Source of the DNA: RGIG4140 sp045632845
GTDB lineage: Bacteria > Pseudomonadota > Alphaproteobacteria > CAAHEQ01 > UBA3637
Direction: 5' to 3'
Assembly: GCA_045632845.1 (NCBI GenBank)
Contig: JAZQXL010000008.1
Location: 1 to 13,434 of the forward strand
DNA: 13,434 bases
Of this stretch, positions 1 through 8,685 are shown piece after piece; position 1 is the stretch's first letter, and every line of letters starts with the position of its first letter. The notes beneath the pieces were generated by a model. The model had not been told where the DNA came from. It did no database searches and saw nothing but the letters and a program-made list of their open reading frames with translations. The translations under genes were made by a program, and so were the position numbers.

Positions 1-3000
1 ACAATAACTTCAATATGTTTATCATTGATTTTAACACCTTGTAAACGGTAAACAGCTTGAACTTCTTTAATCAAATAGTGAGCCAAAGCTTCAACACCCA
101 TTACTCGTAAAATATCATGTGGGTCTAAAGAACCTTCAACAATCATATCACCTTTGCGAACAATATCACCTTCATGAACTGCGATTGAGCGTCCTTTTGG
201 AATGAGATATTCTCTAGTTGTTTCACCATCTTCACCAACAATCATCACACGGCGTTTTGTTTTAAAGTCAACGCCATATTCAATGCGGCCATCAATTTCA
301 GCAATAATAGCTGCATCTTTTGGACAACGAGCTTCAAAGAGTTCAGCAACACGAGGCAAACCACCTGTAATATCTCTTGTTTTTGTTGATTCACGAGGTA
401 ATCTAGCTAACACGTCACCAACTTGAACTTTTTGACCATTTGAAACGCTAACAACTGCATCAACTGGCAAATAGTAACGGGCTTCCATACCATTGCTGAA
501 TTTAAAGACTTCACCATTGTCATCTAACAAGACCAAATGAGGTTTACGTTCTGTTTTTGATGTTGCAGGACGCATAACAACTTTTGATGTTAAACCTGTT
601 GCGTCATCAACAACTTCACGAACTGTTTCGCCTTCAACCAAGTCTTCATAACGGACTGTACCTGTTTTATCAACAATGATAGGCATTGTATAAGGATCCC
701 AATCTGCGATACGAGAACCTTTTGTAACTTTATCACCGTTTTCAACCAATAATCTTGCACCATATGGCAATTTGTGACGAGCTTTTTCACGGTTGTTTGC
801 ATCCAACAATGAAACTTCACAATTTCGTGCCAATACAATCTTATCACCTTTTGAGTCTGTGATAATATTGCAGTTTGAAATACGAACTTTGGCATCAAAA
901 CCAACATCAATACTTGATTGTTCTGCACCACGTTGAGCAGCACCACCAATGTGGAATGTACGCATGGTGAGCTGTGTACCAGGTTCACCAATGGATTGTG
1001 CAGCAATAATACCAACAACTTCACCAAGGTTAACTGGTGTACCACGAGATAAATCACGACCATAACAGCAACCACAAATACCATTTTCTGCTTCACAAGT
1101 TAAAACAGAACGAATACGGACAGATTCAACACCAACAGAGTCAATTTTTTCAACATCTACTTCGTCCATCAATTTGTTTTTAGGAACGATGATTTCACCT
1201 GTTTCTGGATCTTTAATATCTTCAGCTGCTGTACGGCCCAAAATACGTTCCCCTGTTGTTGCAATCACATCACCACCTTCGATGATTGGTTGAATTGTAA
1301 TACCATTATCTGTACCACAATCTTCCATTGTAATAATAGCATCTTGAGCAACGTCAACTAAACGACGTGTCAAGTAACCTGAGTTAGCTGTTTTCAAAGC
1401 AGTATCGGCCAAACCTTTGCGAGCACCGTGAGTGGAGTTAAAGTATTCCATAACGGTCAAACCTTCTTTAAAGTTTGAAGTAATTGGAGTTTCGATAATT
1501 TCACCTGATGGTTTTGCCATCAAACCACGCATACCAGCGAGCTGACGCATCTGAGCAGCACTACCACGAGCACCAGAGTGAGCCATCATATAAACAGAGT
1601 TAACTGGTTTACCAACTTCTGTTTTTGAAATTTCTTTCATCATGGCATCAGCAATTGCATCTGTACAAGAAGCCCAAGAGTCAACAACTTTGTTGTATTT
1701 TTCAAGACGTGTAATCAAACCATCTTGATATTGACGTTCATATTCAGCTGTTTTCTTCTTTGTTTCTTCTAACAAGGTTTTCTTTGCTTCTGGAACAATC
1801 AAGTCATCTTTACCAATTGAAACACCTGATAAAGCAGCTTGACGATAACCTAAGCCCATAACACGGTCTGCAAAGATACATGTTTCTTTTTGACCACAGA
1901 AACGATAAACTGCATCAATAATATCAGAAACTTCTTTTTTACGGATCAAACGGTTCATTAAGCTAAATGGAATTTTGCTGTTATCTGGCAAAATTGAAGC
2001 CAATTTTACACGACCAGGTGTTGTTTCAACAACACGTGTGCGTTTTTGACCATCATCTTCCATAATTGTTAAACGAACTTTGATTTTTGCATGTAAAGAA
2101 ACTTCTTTTTCAAACAAAGCGTGTTCAATTTCTTGTGGACCAGAGAAGATCATACCTTCCCCTTTTTCACCATCACGTTGCATTGAAAGGTAATATAAAC
2201 CTAAAATAATATCTTGTGTTGGCACAATAATTGGTTTACCACTTGCAGGTGATAAAATGTTGTTTGTACTCATCATCAAAACACGAGCTTCTAATTGAGC
2301 TTCAGTTGACAATGGAACGTGAACAGCCATTTGGTCACCGTCAAAGTCAGCGTTAAATGCTGTACAGACAAGTGGGTGTAATTGAATTGCTTTACCTTCA
2401 ATCAAAACAGGTTCAAATGCTTGAATACCCAAACGGTGCAATGTAGGAGCACGGTTTAACAAAACAGGGTGTTCACGGATAACTTCTGACAAGATATCCC
2501 AAACTTCTGCTTTTTCTTTTTCAACCATCTTTTTAGCAGCTTTAATTGTTGAAGCCAAACCACGTTGTTCTAATTTTGAATAGATAAATGGTTTAAAGAG
2601 TTCCAAAGCCATTCTCTTTGGCAAACCACATTGGTGTAACAACAATTCAGGACCAACTGTAATAACTGAACGACCAGAATAGTCAACACGTTTACCAAGC
2701 AAGTTTTGACGGAAACGACCTTGTTTACCTTTTAACATATCAGCCAAAGATTTTAATGGACGTTTGTTAATACCTGCAACAGCACGACCTCTACGACCAT
2801 TATCAAACAAAGCATCAACAGCTTCTTGCAACATACGTTTTTCGTTGCGGATAATGATTTCAGGAGCACGTAATTCTAACAATCTTTTCAAACGGTTGTT
2901 TCTGTTAATAACACGGCGATACAAATCGTTCAAATCTGATGTTGCAAAACGACCACCATCTAATGGAACCAAAGGTCTTAATTCAGGTGGGATAACAGGA

Positions 3001-3728
3001 AGAACATCCAAAACCATCCATTCTGGACGTGAACCAGATTCTAAAAATGCTTCAACTAATTTTAATTTTTTAACAATTTTTTTGCGTTTCATATCAGATG
3101 TTGTGCCGATCAAATCTGCACGTAAATTTGCAGCTTCAGCAGCCAAATCGATTTGTGAAAGCATTTCTTTAATAGCTTCAGCCCCAATACCAACACGGAA
3201 AGCATCTTCACCGTATTCTTCCAAAGCTGTTTGATATTGTTCTTCTGTCAACAAATCATGTAATTTAAGAGATGTCAAACCTGGTTCAATAACAATATAT
3301 TTTTCAAAATATAAAACAGCTTCCAAATTTTTAAGCATCATATCAAGCAATGTACCGATACGGCTAGGAAGTGATTTTAAGAACCAAATGTGTGTGACAG
3401 GACAAGCCAACTCAATGTGACCCATTCTTTCGCGGCGAACTTTTGAAAGTGTAACTTCAACACCACACTTTTCACAAGTAATACCACGGTATTTCATTCT
3501 TTTGTACTTACCGCACAAACATTCATAATCCTTTACTGGACCGAAAATTTTTGCACAGAATAAACCATCTTTTTCTGGTTTAAATGTACGGTAGTTAATT
3601 GTTTCAGGACGTGTTACTTCACCAAATGACCATGCTCTAATTTTTTCTGGTGACGCAATGGAAATGCGAATATCATCAAAAGATTGTGGTGATGCAACTT
3701 GTCCAAAAGTAGAAATTAATTCATTCAT
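1..3728 (-). CDS. rpoC: DNA-directed RNA polymerase subunit beta' (3'-truncated by window edge)
   Basis: Largest catalytic subunit of RNA polymerase, which with beta forms the active cleft. About 1242 codons are visible; the family is usually near 1400 residues in Alphaproteobacteria, so roughly the last 150 are outside the window. Translation begins MNELISTFGQ, a typical alphaproteobacterial N terminus. Visible landmarks are the first zinc site, with C70 and C72 followed by the CEKCG pair; the NADFDGDQ catalytic loop with Mg-binding D461, D463 and D465; and the second zinc site (CGTDNG, then CEAENGICGCCYG). The reading frame is open to the window edge with all these motifs intact. The start is the ATG at 3726-3728, preceded by an AGAGG Shine-Dalgarno 8 nt upstream; an overlapping ATG at 3722-3724 is out of frame and stops at once. 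It lies 57 bp after rpoB and is surely co-transcribed with it. Confidence 0.98.
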   Translation of the reverse strand, partial: MNELISTFGQVASPQSFDDIRISIASPEKIRAWSFGEVTRPETINYRTFKPEKDGLFCAKIFGPVKDYECLCGKYKRMKYRGITCEKCGVEVTLSKVRRERMGHIELACPVTHIWFLKSLPSRIGTLLDMMLKNLEAVLYFEKYIVIEPGLTSLKLHDLLTEEQYQTALEEYGEDAFRVGIGAEAIKEMLSQIDLAAEAANLRADLIGTTSDMKRKKIVKKLKLVEAFLESGSRPEWMVLDVLPVIPPELRPLVPLDGGRFATSDLNDLYRRVINRNNRLKRLLELRAPEIIIRNEKRMLQEAVDALFDNGRRGRAVAGINKRPLKSLADMLKGKQGRFRQNLLGKRVDYSGRSVITVGPELLLHQCGLPKRMALELFKPFIYSKLEQRGLASTIKAAKKMVEKEKAEVWDILSEVIREHPVLLNRAPTLHRLGIQAFEPVLIEGKAIQLHPLVCTAFNADFDGDQMAVHVPLSTEAQLEARVLMMSTNNILSPASGKPIIVPTQDIILGLYYLSMQRDGEKGEGMIFSGPQEIEHALFEKEVSLHAKIKVRLTIMEDDGQKRTRVVETTPGRVKLASILPDNSKIPFSLMNRLIRKKEVSDIIDAVYRFCGQKETCIFADRVMGLGYRQAALSGVSIGKDDLIVPEAKKTLLEETKKKTAEYERQYQDGLITRLEKYNKVVDSWASCTDAIADAMMKEISKTEVGKPVNSVYMMAHSGARGSAAQMRQLAGMRGLMAKPSGEIIETPITSNFKEGLTVMEYFNSTHGARKGLADTALKTANSGYLTRRLVDVAQDAIITMEDCGTDNGITIQPIIEGGDVIATTGERILGRTAAEDIKDPETGEIIVPKNKLMDEVDVEKIDSVGVESVRIRSVLTCEAENGICGCCYGRDLSRGTPVNLGEVVGIIAAQSIGEPGTQLTMRTFHIGGAAQRGAEQSSIDVGFDAKVRISNCNIITDSKGDKIVLARNCEVSLLDANNREKARHKLPYGARLLVENGDKVTKGSRIADWDPYTMPIIVDKTGTVRYEDLVEGETVREVVDDATGLTSKVVMRPATSKTERKPHLVLLDDNGEVFKFSNGMEARYYLPVDAVVSVSNGQKVQVGDVLARLPRESTKTRDITGGLPRVAELFEARCPKDAAIIAEIDGRIEYGVDFKTKRRVMIVGEDGETTREYLIPKGRSIAVHEGDIVRKGDMIVEGSLDPHDILRVMGVEALAHYLIKEVQAVYRLQGVKINDKHIEVI

Positions 3729-3755
3729 TGTTTTTACCTCTTCTATGCATTGAGC

Positions 3756-3778
3756 GGGAAGGAGTTAACCCCCTTCCC
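3756..3778 (-). promoter_or_regulatory. hairpin in the rpoB-rpoC spacer
   Basis: A perfect 7-bp GC-rich stem (GGGAAGG at 3756-3762 with CCTTCCC at 3772-3778) and a 9-nt loop lie 7 nt after the rpoB stop codon. In the transcript no U-run follows, so it is not a standard intrinsic terminator. A processing site, a 3'-end stabiliser or a pause element is possible. The structure is seen in the sequence; the role is inferred. Confidence 0.45.
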
Positions 3779-3785
3779 TATGAAA

Positions 3786-6700
3786 TTATTTATCGTTTTG
3801 GTTTAATTCAACATCCAAGCCTAAAGAACGCATTTCTTTAACAAGAACGTTAAATGATTCAGGAATACCAGATTCAAAATTGTTATCACCTCTGATAATT
3901 GTTTCATAAGCTTTGATACGACCTGAAACGTCATCAGATTTGATTGTAAGCATTTCCTGCAATGTGTAAGCAGCGCCATAAGCTTCCAATGCCCACACTT
4001 CCATTTCACCAAATCTTTGACCACCGAACTGAGCCTTACCACCGAGAGGTTGTTGTGTAACCAAAGAGTAAGGTCCAATTGAACGAGCGTGGATTTTCTC
4101 GTCAACCAAGTGGTGTAATTTTAACATGTACATGTAACCAATTGTGACTTTTCTGTCAAATGGTTCACCTGTTAAACCATCGTACAATGTAACTTGACCT
4201 GAAGAGTTCAAACCAGCCATTGTCAACATGTTGCCAATATCGTCTTGGTGAGCCCCATCAAATACTGGTGTTGCAATTGGCACACCCTTCTTCAAGTTTG
4301 TACTCATAGAAAGCAATGTTGCATCATCCATATTTGCGATTTTGTTGTTGTATTCTTTTTCGCCATATACTTCTTTCAATTTTGCTTTCAAATCTTCAAC
4401 TTTTGCATGGTTTGCTTTGACTTCGTCAACAATTGTACCAATTTGACGGCCAAGTTCACGACATGCATAACCTAAGTGTGTTTCTAAAATTTGACCAACG
4501 TTCATACGAGAAGGAACACCAAGTGGGTTCAAAACGATATCCATTGGACGGCCTTCTTCTGTGTATGGCATATCTTCGATTGGTAAAACGCGAGAGACCA
4601 CACCTTTGTTACCGTGGCGACCAGACATTTTATCACCTGGTTGCAATTTACGTTTTGTAGCAATGAAGACTTTGACTTTTTTCAATTCGCCAGCCATCAT
4701 TTCATCACCACGTTGTAATTTTTCAACACGGTTTTCAAATTTTTCTTGAAGTTCTTTTTCAGCTTGGTTGAGTGTTTCAATCAATTCTTCAATTTGTGTC
4801 ATAACTGTATCATCAGCGATACTGATTTTACGCAAATTGTAGTTTGCAACATCTTTCATGTTTTCTTCAGTTAAAACTGTACCTGATTTGAAACCTTCAG
4901 CTTTTGCAACTTTTTGACCAATCATCAATGCACGAATACGGCCATAGAAACTGCCTTGCAAAATTGCTTTTTCGTCATCTCTATCTTTTGCCAAACGGCT
5001 GATTTCAGCTTGTTCAATAGCAAGCGCACGTTCGTCTTTTTCAATACCACGACGTGTAAAGACACGAACATCAATAACTGTACCAAATACCCCTGGAGGA
5101 ACACGCAATGAAGAATCACGAACATCTGCAGCTTTTTCACCAAAGATTGTACGCAACAATTTTTCTTCAGGTGTCATGATTGTTTCACCTTTTGGTGTAA
5201 CCTTACCAACCAAGATATCACCAGCTTTAACTTCAGCACCGATGTAAACAATACCTGTTTCATCCAAGTTCTTCAAGCCTTCTTCACCAACGTTTGGAAT
5301 ATCACGTGTGATTTCTTCTTGACCTAATTTTGTATCGCGAGCAACAACTTCAAATTCTTCCAAGTGGATAGATGTGAAGACATCATCACGTGCAATACGT
5401 TCAGAAATCAAAATAGAGTCTTCGTAGTTGTAACCATTCCAAGGCATAAAGGCAACGAATACATTTCGACCCAAAGCCAATTCACCCAATTGTGTACATG
5501 GACCATCAGCGATGATGTCACCCTTTTGAACAACTTCACCTGTTTTAACAAGAGGTTGTTGTGTCATACATGTACCTTGGTTTGAACGTTGGAATTTTGC
5601 CAATGTGTAAATATCAACGCCAGCACTTGTTGTTGTCAATTCATCTGTTGCTTGAATAACGATACGTGAAGAATCAACTTGTGTAACGATACCAGAACGT
5701 TTTGCTGTAATTGCAGCTTTTGAATCTTTAGCAACAACAGCTTCCATCCCTGTACCAACAAGTGGAGCTTCCACTTTCAACAAAGGAACACCTTGTTTTT
5801 GCATGTTGGAACCCATCAATGCACGGTTAGCGTCATCGTTTTCCAAGAAAGGAATGAGTGATGCGGCAACTGAAACAACTTGCTTTGGAGAAACGTCAAT
5901 CATATCGATTTCTTCAGGTTTTGCTTGCAAAACTTCACCAGCACGGCGTGATGTAATCAATTCTTCTGCAAATTCGCCTTTTTCGTTCAATTTTGCGTTA
6001 GCTTGTGCAATTGTGTATTTTGCTTCTTCCATTGCTGACAAATAAACAACTTCATCAGTTACTTTTCCATCAACAACTTTACGATATGGACTTTCAATAA
6101 AGCCATATTTATTAACTTTTGCATAGCTTGCTAAAGAGTTAATCAAACCAATGTTTTGACCTTCAGGAGATTCAATTGGACAGATACGACCATAGTGTGT
6201 TGGATGAACGTCACGAACTTCCATACCAGCACGATCTCTTGTCAAACCACCAGGACCCAATGCTGACAAACGACGTTTGTGTGTAATTTCTGACAATGGG
6301 TTGTTTTGATCCATAAATTGTGACAATTGTGAAGATGCAAAGAATTCACGAACAGCTGCTGACAATGGTTTTGCATTGATCAAATCATATGGCATAACAG
6401 AATCAATTTCGCTTGAAGTCATTCTTTCACGAATCATTCTTTCCATACGGAGTAAACCTAAACGATATTGATTTTCCATCAATTCACCAACTGAACGAAC
6501 ACGACGGTTACCAAGGTTATCAATATCATCGATTTGACCTTTACCATCTTTCAATTCAACAAGTGTTTTTAAGATTTTTAAAATATCTTCTTTTCTTAAA
6601 ACACGAACAGAATCAGGAACTTCATCTAATTCAATTCCCAATCTTAAGTTCATTTTAACACGACCAACAGCTGACAAGTCATAACGTTCTAAATCAAAGA

Positions 6701-7961
6701 ACATACCACGGAATAAAGCGTCTGCTGTTTCAACAACTGGCAATTCACCTGGACGCATGATTTTGTAAATATCAATCAATGCTTCTTCACGTGTTGTATT
6801 TTTGTCAGCAACCAATGTGTTGCGAATGTAAGGTCCAACATTGACATAGTCGATGTGCAATACTGGAATTTCTTTAATTTTTAATTCATTGATCTTTGCG
6901 ATATCATCTTCTGTGATTTCGTCACCAGCTTCCATAACAACTTCACCGGTTTTTTCGTCAACAAAATCAACAGCTACAAAACGACCAACCAATTCATCTG
7001 TTGGAACAATGTATTCTTCAAGACCATCTTTTTTGAGTTTATTAGCTTTACCAAGATTTAATTTTTCACCAGCTGTCATAACAACTTCGCCAGTTTTTGC
7101 ATTGATCAAATCATGTGTTAATTTTACACCTTTCATTTGAGCAGGAACAAAAGCTGTTTTCCAACCTTTTTTCTCTTTTTTAAACAATGTTTGTTCATAG
7201 AAGTAGTTCAAAATTTCTTCTTTGCTCATACCAAAAACTTCATCAGCATCAAGTTGTTCACCTGCAGCTAATTCAGCTCTGCGTGCAATTGTTTCTTCAC
7301 TGTCTAATGCATACAACAATGATGAAACTGGCAATTTACGACGACGGTCAATACGAACATAAACTAAATCTTTTGCATCAAATTCAAAATCAATCCATGA
7401 ACCTCTGTATGGAATGATACGAGCTGCAAACAAATATTTACCTGATGAATGTGTTTCACCATTATCGTGATCAAAGAACACACCTGGAGAACGGTGCATT
7501 TGAGAAACAACAACACGTTCTGTACCATTAACAATGAATGTACCTTTATCTGTCATTAAAGGTAAGTCACCCATATAAACGTCTTGTTCTTTAATATCAC
7601 GGATTGAACGCATACCTGTTGAAGCATCAACATCCCAAACAACCAAACGCAATGTTGCGCGAACTGGAGCTGAGTATGTTAAACTACGTTTTAAACATTC
7701 ATCAACATCAAATTTTGGTGTATCTAATTCATATCTGATAAATTCTAAATCACCACGACCTGCAAAATCATGAATTGGAAAAACAGATTTAAAAACTTCT
7801 TGCAAGCCTGTATCCGTTCTCTTATCAACAGGAACACCCCATTGTAAAAATTCTTTATAAGAACTTGTTTGAACATCAATAAGATTTGGCATTTCAACGA
7901 CAGCGTCAATCTTACCAAAATTCTTACGAACTCTTCTACGATTGATTTCGGATTTTATCAT
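3786..7961 (-). CDS. rpoB: DNA-directed RNA polymerase subunit beta
   Basis: Beta subunit of RNA polymerase, 1391 residues, full length for Alphaproteobacteria. The start MIKSEINRRRVRKNFGKID is followed by the family pattern (EMPNLIDVQ at about 23-31). Residues about 280-370 hold two similar segments with the shared motif KTGEVVM, matching the known lineage-variable lobe region. The rifampicin pocket is at about 543-575 (nt 6237-6335): SSQLSQFMDQNNPLSEIT and HKRRLSALGPGG, with D551, H561 and S566 matching E. coli D516, H526 and S531, so the usual resistance positions are unmutated. The GDKMSGRHGNKGV active-centre motif and the C-terminal KSDDVSGR segment are intact. The ATG at 7959-7961 has a GGGGA Shine-Dalgarno in the mRNA about 9-11 nt upstream. 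It follows rplL after a structured 289-bp spacer and precedes rpoC. Confidence 0.99.
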   Translation of the reverse strand: MIKSEINRRRVRKNFGKIDAVVEMPNLIDVQTSSYKEFLQWGVPVDKRTDTGLQEVFKSVFPIHDFAGRGDLEFIRYELDTPKFDVDECLKRSLTYSAPVRATLRLVVWDVDASTGMRSIRDIKEQDVYMGDLPLMTDKGTFIVNGTERVVVSQMHRSPGVFFDHDNGETHSSGKYLFAARIIPYRGSWIDFEFDAKDLVYVRIDRRRKLPVSSLLYALDSEETIARRAELAAGEQLDADEVFGMSKEEILNYFYEQTLFKKEKKGWKTAFVPAQMKGVKLTHDLINAKTGEVVMTAGEKLNLGKANKLKKDGLEEYIVPTDELVGRFVAVDFVDEKTGEVVMEAGDEITEDDIAKINELKIKEIPVLHIDYVNVGPYIRNTLVADKNTTREEALIDIYKIMRPGELPVVETADALFRGMFFDLERYDLSAVGRVKMNLRLGIELDEVPDSVRVLRKEDILKILKTLVELKDGKGQIDDIDNLGNRRVRSVGELMENQYRLGLLRMERMIRERMTSSEIDSVMPYDLINAKPLSAAVREFFASSQLSQFMDQNNPLSEITHKRRLSALGPGGLTRDRAGMEVRDVHPTHYGRICPIESPEGQNIGLINSLASYAKVNKYGFIESPYRKVVDGKVTDEVVYLSAMEEAKYTIAQANAKLNEKGEFAEELITSRRAGEVLQAKPEEIDMIDVSPKQVVSVAASLIPFLENDDANRALMGSNMQKQGVPLLKVEAPLVGTGMEAVVAKDSKAAITAKRSGIVTQVDSSRIVIQATDELTTTSAGVDIYTLAKFQRSNQGTCMTQQPLVKTGEVVQKGDIIADGPCTQLGELALGRNVFVAFMPWNGYNYEDSILISERIARDDVFTSIHLEEFEVVARDTKLGQEEITRDIPNVGEEGLKNLDETGIVYIGAEVKAGDILVGKVTPKGETIMTPEEKLLRTIFGEKAADVRDSSLRVPPGVFGTVIDVRVFTRRGIEKDERALAIEQAEISRLAKDRDDEKAILQGSFYGRIRALMIGQKVAKAEGFKSGTVLTEENMKDVANYNLRKISIADDTVMTQIEELIETLNQAEKELQEKFENRVEKLQRGDEMMAGELKKVKVFIATKRKLQPGDKMSGRHGNKGVVSRVLPIEDMPYTEEGRPMDIVLNPLGVPSRMNVGQILETHLGYACRELGRQIGTIVDEVKANHAKVEDLKAKLKEVYGEKEYNNKIANMDDATLLSMSTNLKKGVPIATPVFDGAHQDDIGNMLTMAGLNSSGQVTLYDGLTGEPFDRKVTIGYMYMLKLHHLVDEKIHARSIGPYSLVTQQPLGGKAQFGGQRFGEMEVWALEAYGAAYTLQEMLTIKSDDVSGRIKAYETIIRGDNNFESGIPESFNVLVKEMRSLGLDVELNQNDK

Positions 7962-7994
7962 ATGTTCTTTTCCCCATTAGCTAATAATAATTTT

Positions 7995-8019
7995 CCGATT
8001 AACAGAATCGGAACCGATC
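7995..8019 (-). promoter_or_regulatory. two mutually exclusive hairpins upstream of rpoB
   Basis: The segment AATCGG (8006-8011) is shared. It can pair with CCGATT at 7995-8000 (6 bp, 5-nt loop), or with CCGATC at 8014-8019 (inner ATCG/CGAT core, 4-nt loop). The element lies about 35-60 nt before the rpoB start. The alternatives are visible; a switching role is speculative. Confidence 0.3.
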
Positions 8020-8026
8020 TACTCAA

Positions 8027-8162
8027 GACCTGTCCATTTTATAACCAAAACCAAAAACCTTAAAACCACAAAAAAGGCTCAAGCATTTTTCACAATTGCT
8101 ATCACCTTTAAGTTCATAAATTTTAATTGTTTTTAAGTTCTTTTTCATAAAATTGACAGGTC
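8027..8162 (-). repeat. long-range inverted repeat in the rpoB leader (arms 8027-8042 and 8147-8162)
   Basis: GACCTGTCCATTTTAT at 8027-8042 is the inverse complement of 8147-8162 at 15 of 16 positions, the arms being 104 nt apart. In the transcript they could close a large domain that encloses the attenuator-like hairpin at 8073-8109. The core CCTGTC...GGACAGG also occurs in the rplJ leader. Confidence 0.5.
8070..8109 (-). terminator. attenuator-like hairpin with U-run before rpoB
   Basis: In the transcript AAAGG (8105-8109) pairs with CCUUU (8073-8077), and inside it AGCA (8097-8100) pairs with UGCU (8082-8085), with an internal loop between and an 11-nt apical loop. Six U residues (8070-8075) start at the foot of the stem. 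The stem is weak, so at most a partial terminator is expected. That would fit the excess of L12 over beta in the cell, but this is inference. Confidence 0.35.
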
Positions 8163-8193
8163 CTAAGTTCATATAAGTCTTTTGACTTCAAGA

Positions 8194-8226
8194 GGGTCGA
8201 CGCCAATTTTAGAGTTGACGCGACCC
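8194..8226 (-). promoter_or_regulatory. hairpin 24 nt downstream of rplL
   Basis: The transcript can fold GGGUCGCGUCAA (8226-8215) onto UUGGCGUCGACCC (8206-8194): about 12 pairs including one G-U, one bulged U and an 8-nt loop. The mismatch on the plus strand becomes a G-U wobble only on the minus strand, which supports an RNA role on the transcribed strand. No U-run follows. A processing site or a 3' stabiliser of rplL mRNA is plausible. Confidence 0.5.
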
Positions 8227-8250
8227 ACCCAAAGAGTTTTAAATTGAAAA

Positions 8251-8616
8251 TTATTTCAATTCAACTTTAGCACCAGCTGCTTCTAATTGTTTTTTGATTT
8301 TTTCAGCTTCGTCTTTAGAAACGCCTTTTTTGAGTTCTTTTGGTGCACCTTCAACGAGGTCTTTAGCTTCTTTCAAGCCTAAGCCTGTGATTGTACGAAC
8401 TTCTTTAATTGCGTTAATTTTGTTTGCACCACCGTCAACCAAAATTACATCAAATTCTGTTTTTTCTTCTGCAGCAGCAACAGCGCCAGCAGCAGCAACA
8501 GCAACAGGAGCAGCAGCTGAGACGCCCCATTTTTCTTCTAACATTTTTGACAATTCAGCAGCTTCCAAAATTGTTAAAGCTGATAATTCATCTACGATTT
8601 TGTTTAAATCAGTCAT
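8251..8616 (-). CDS. rplL: 50S ribosomal protein L7/L12
   Basis: Stalk protein of the large subunit that recruits translational GTPases; it binds L10 as dimers. 121 residues from MTDLNKIVDE, normal for the family. The N-terminal helical dimerisation part (about 1-30) is followed by an Ala/Val-rich hinge (APVAVAAAGAVAAA) and the C-terminal GTPase-contact domain (EFDVILVDGG, then LGLKEAKDLVEGAPK). An ATG 12 nt further upstream (8626-8628) is in frame, but the GGAG at 8623-8626 overlaps it and sits 6 nt before the ATG at 8614-8616, so the downstream ATG is the likelier start. It follows rplJ by 69 bp. Confidence 0.97.
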   Translation of the reverse strand: MTDLNKIVDELSALTILEAAELSKMLEEKWGVSAAAPVAVAAAGAVAAAEEKTEFDVILVDGGANKINAIKEVRTITGLGLKEAKDLVEGAPKELKKGVSKDEAEKIKKQLEAAGAKVELK

Positions 8617-8685
8617 TTTATTCTCCATAATATTTTTCTAAATGTGTTTTCCACATAATTTTTTGTTTAACAGGTTTGACAGGAA
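8617..8685 (-). promoter_or_regulatory. rplJ-rplL spacer with RBS that decides the rplL start
   Basis: The 69-bp spacer holds GGAG (8623-8626) six nt before the chosen rplL start, a 5-bp hairpin (ATGTG 8642-8646 with CACAT 8652-8656), and a tandem pair CCTGTC-AAA-CCTGTT (in transcript sense, 8683-8669) directly after the rplJ stop. The CCTGTC core matches that in the neighbouring leaders, but its GGACAGG partner is absent here. Nothing suggests a terminator. Confidence 0.4.

Larger units (their letters stand above)
7962..8250 (-). promoter_or_regulatory. structured rplL-rpoB spacer (rpoB leader)
   Basis: This is a 289-bp spacer without a gene. In transcript order it contains an imperfect 12-bp hairpin (8194-8226), a 5-bp hairpin with AAAA loop (AAGTC/GACTT, 8175-8188), a long-range inverted repeat (8147-8162 with 8027-8042) enclosing an attenuator-like hairpin (8073-8109), four spaced GG pairs (8045-8067), and two overlapping short hairpins near the rpoB ribosome-binding site (7995-8019). 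In E. coli this spacer carries a partial terminator and an RNase III site that lower rpoB expression relative to rplL; a similar role here is inferred from position. No convincing promoter was seen. Confidence 0.55.

Noticed and set aside
280..370. residues 280-370 of RpoB considered as a novel inserted domain (coordinates here are residues)
   Set aside because: The two-segment KTGEVVM region corresponds to the known lineage-variable lobe of bacterial beta subunits and is typical of Alphaproteobacteria.
590..1096. 168-codon open frame on the minus strand
   Set aside because: It lies inside rpoC in another frame; its product is low-complexity (Val/Leu/Gln-rich) and the true rpoC frame through it carries the second zinc site.
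2764..3234. 156-codon open frame on the plus strand
   Set aside because: It is antisense to conserved rpoC sequence, with no ribosome-binding site or family resemblance.
3821..4105. 94-codon minus-strand frame overlapping the end of rpoB
   Set aside because: It is a frame-shifted reading of the conserved rpoB C-terminal region.
6237..6335. possible rifampicin-resistance changes in rpoB
   Set aside because: The main cluster positions (D551, H561, S566) carry the usual sensitive-type residues.
8294..8641. 115-codon plus-strand frame over rplL
   Set aside because: It is an antisense shadow caused by the Ala-rich hinge of L7/L12; the alanine-rich product mirrors the GC-rich codons.
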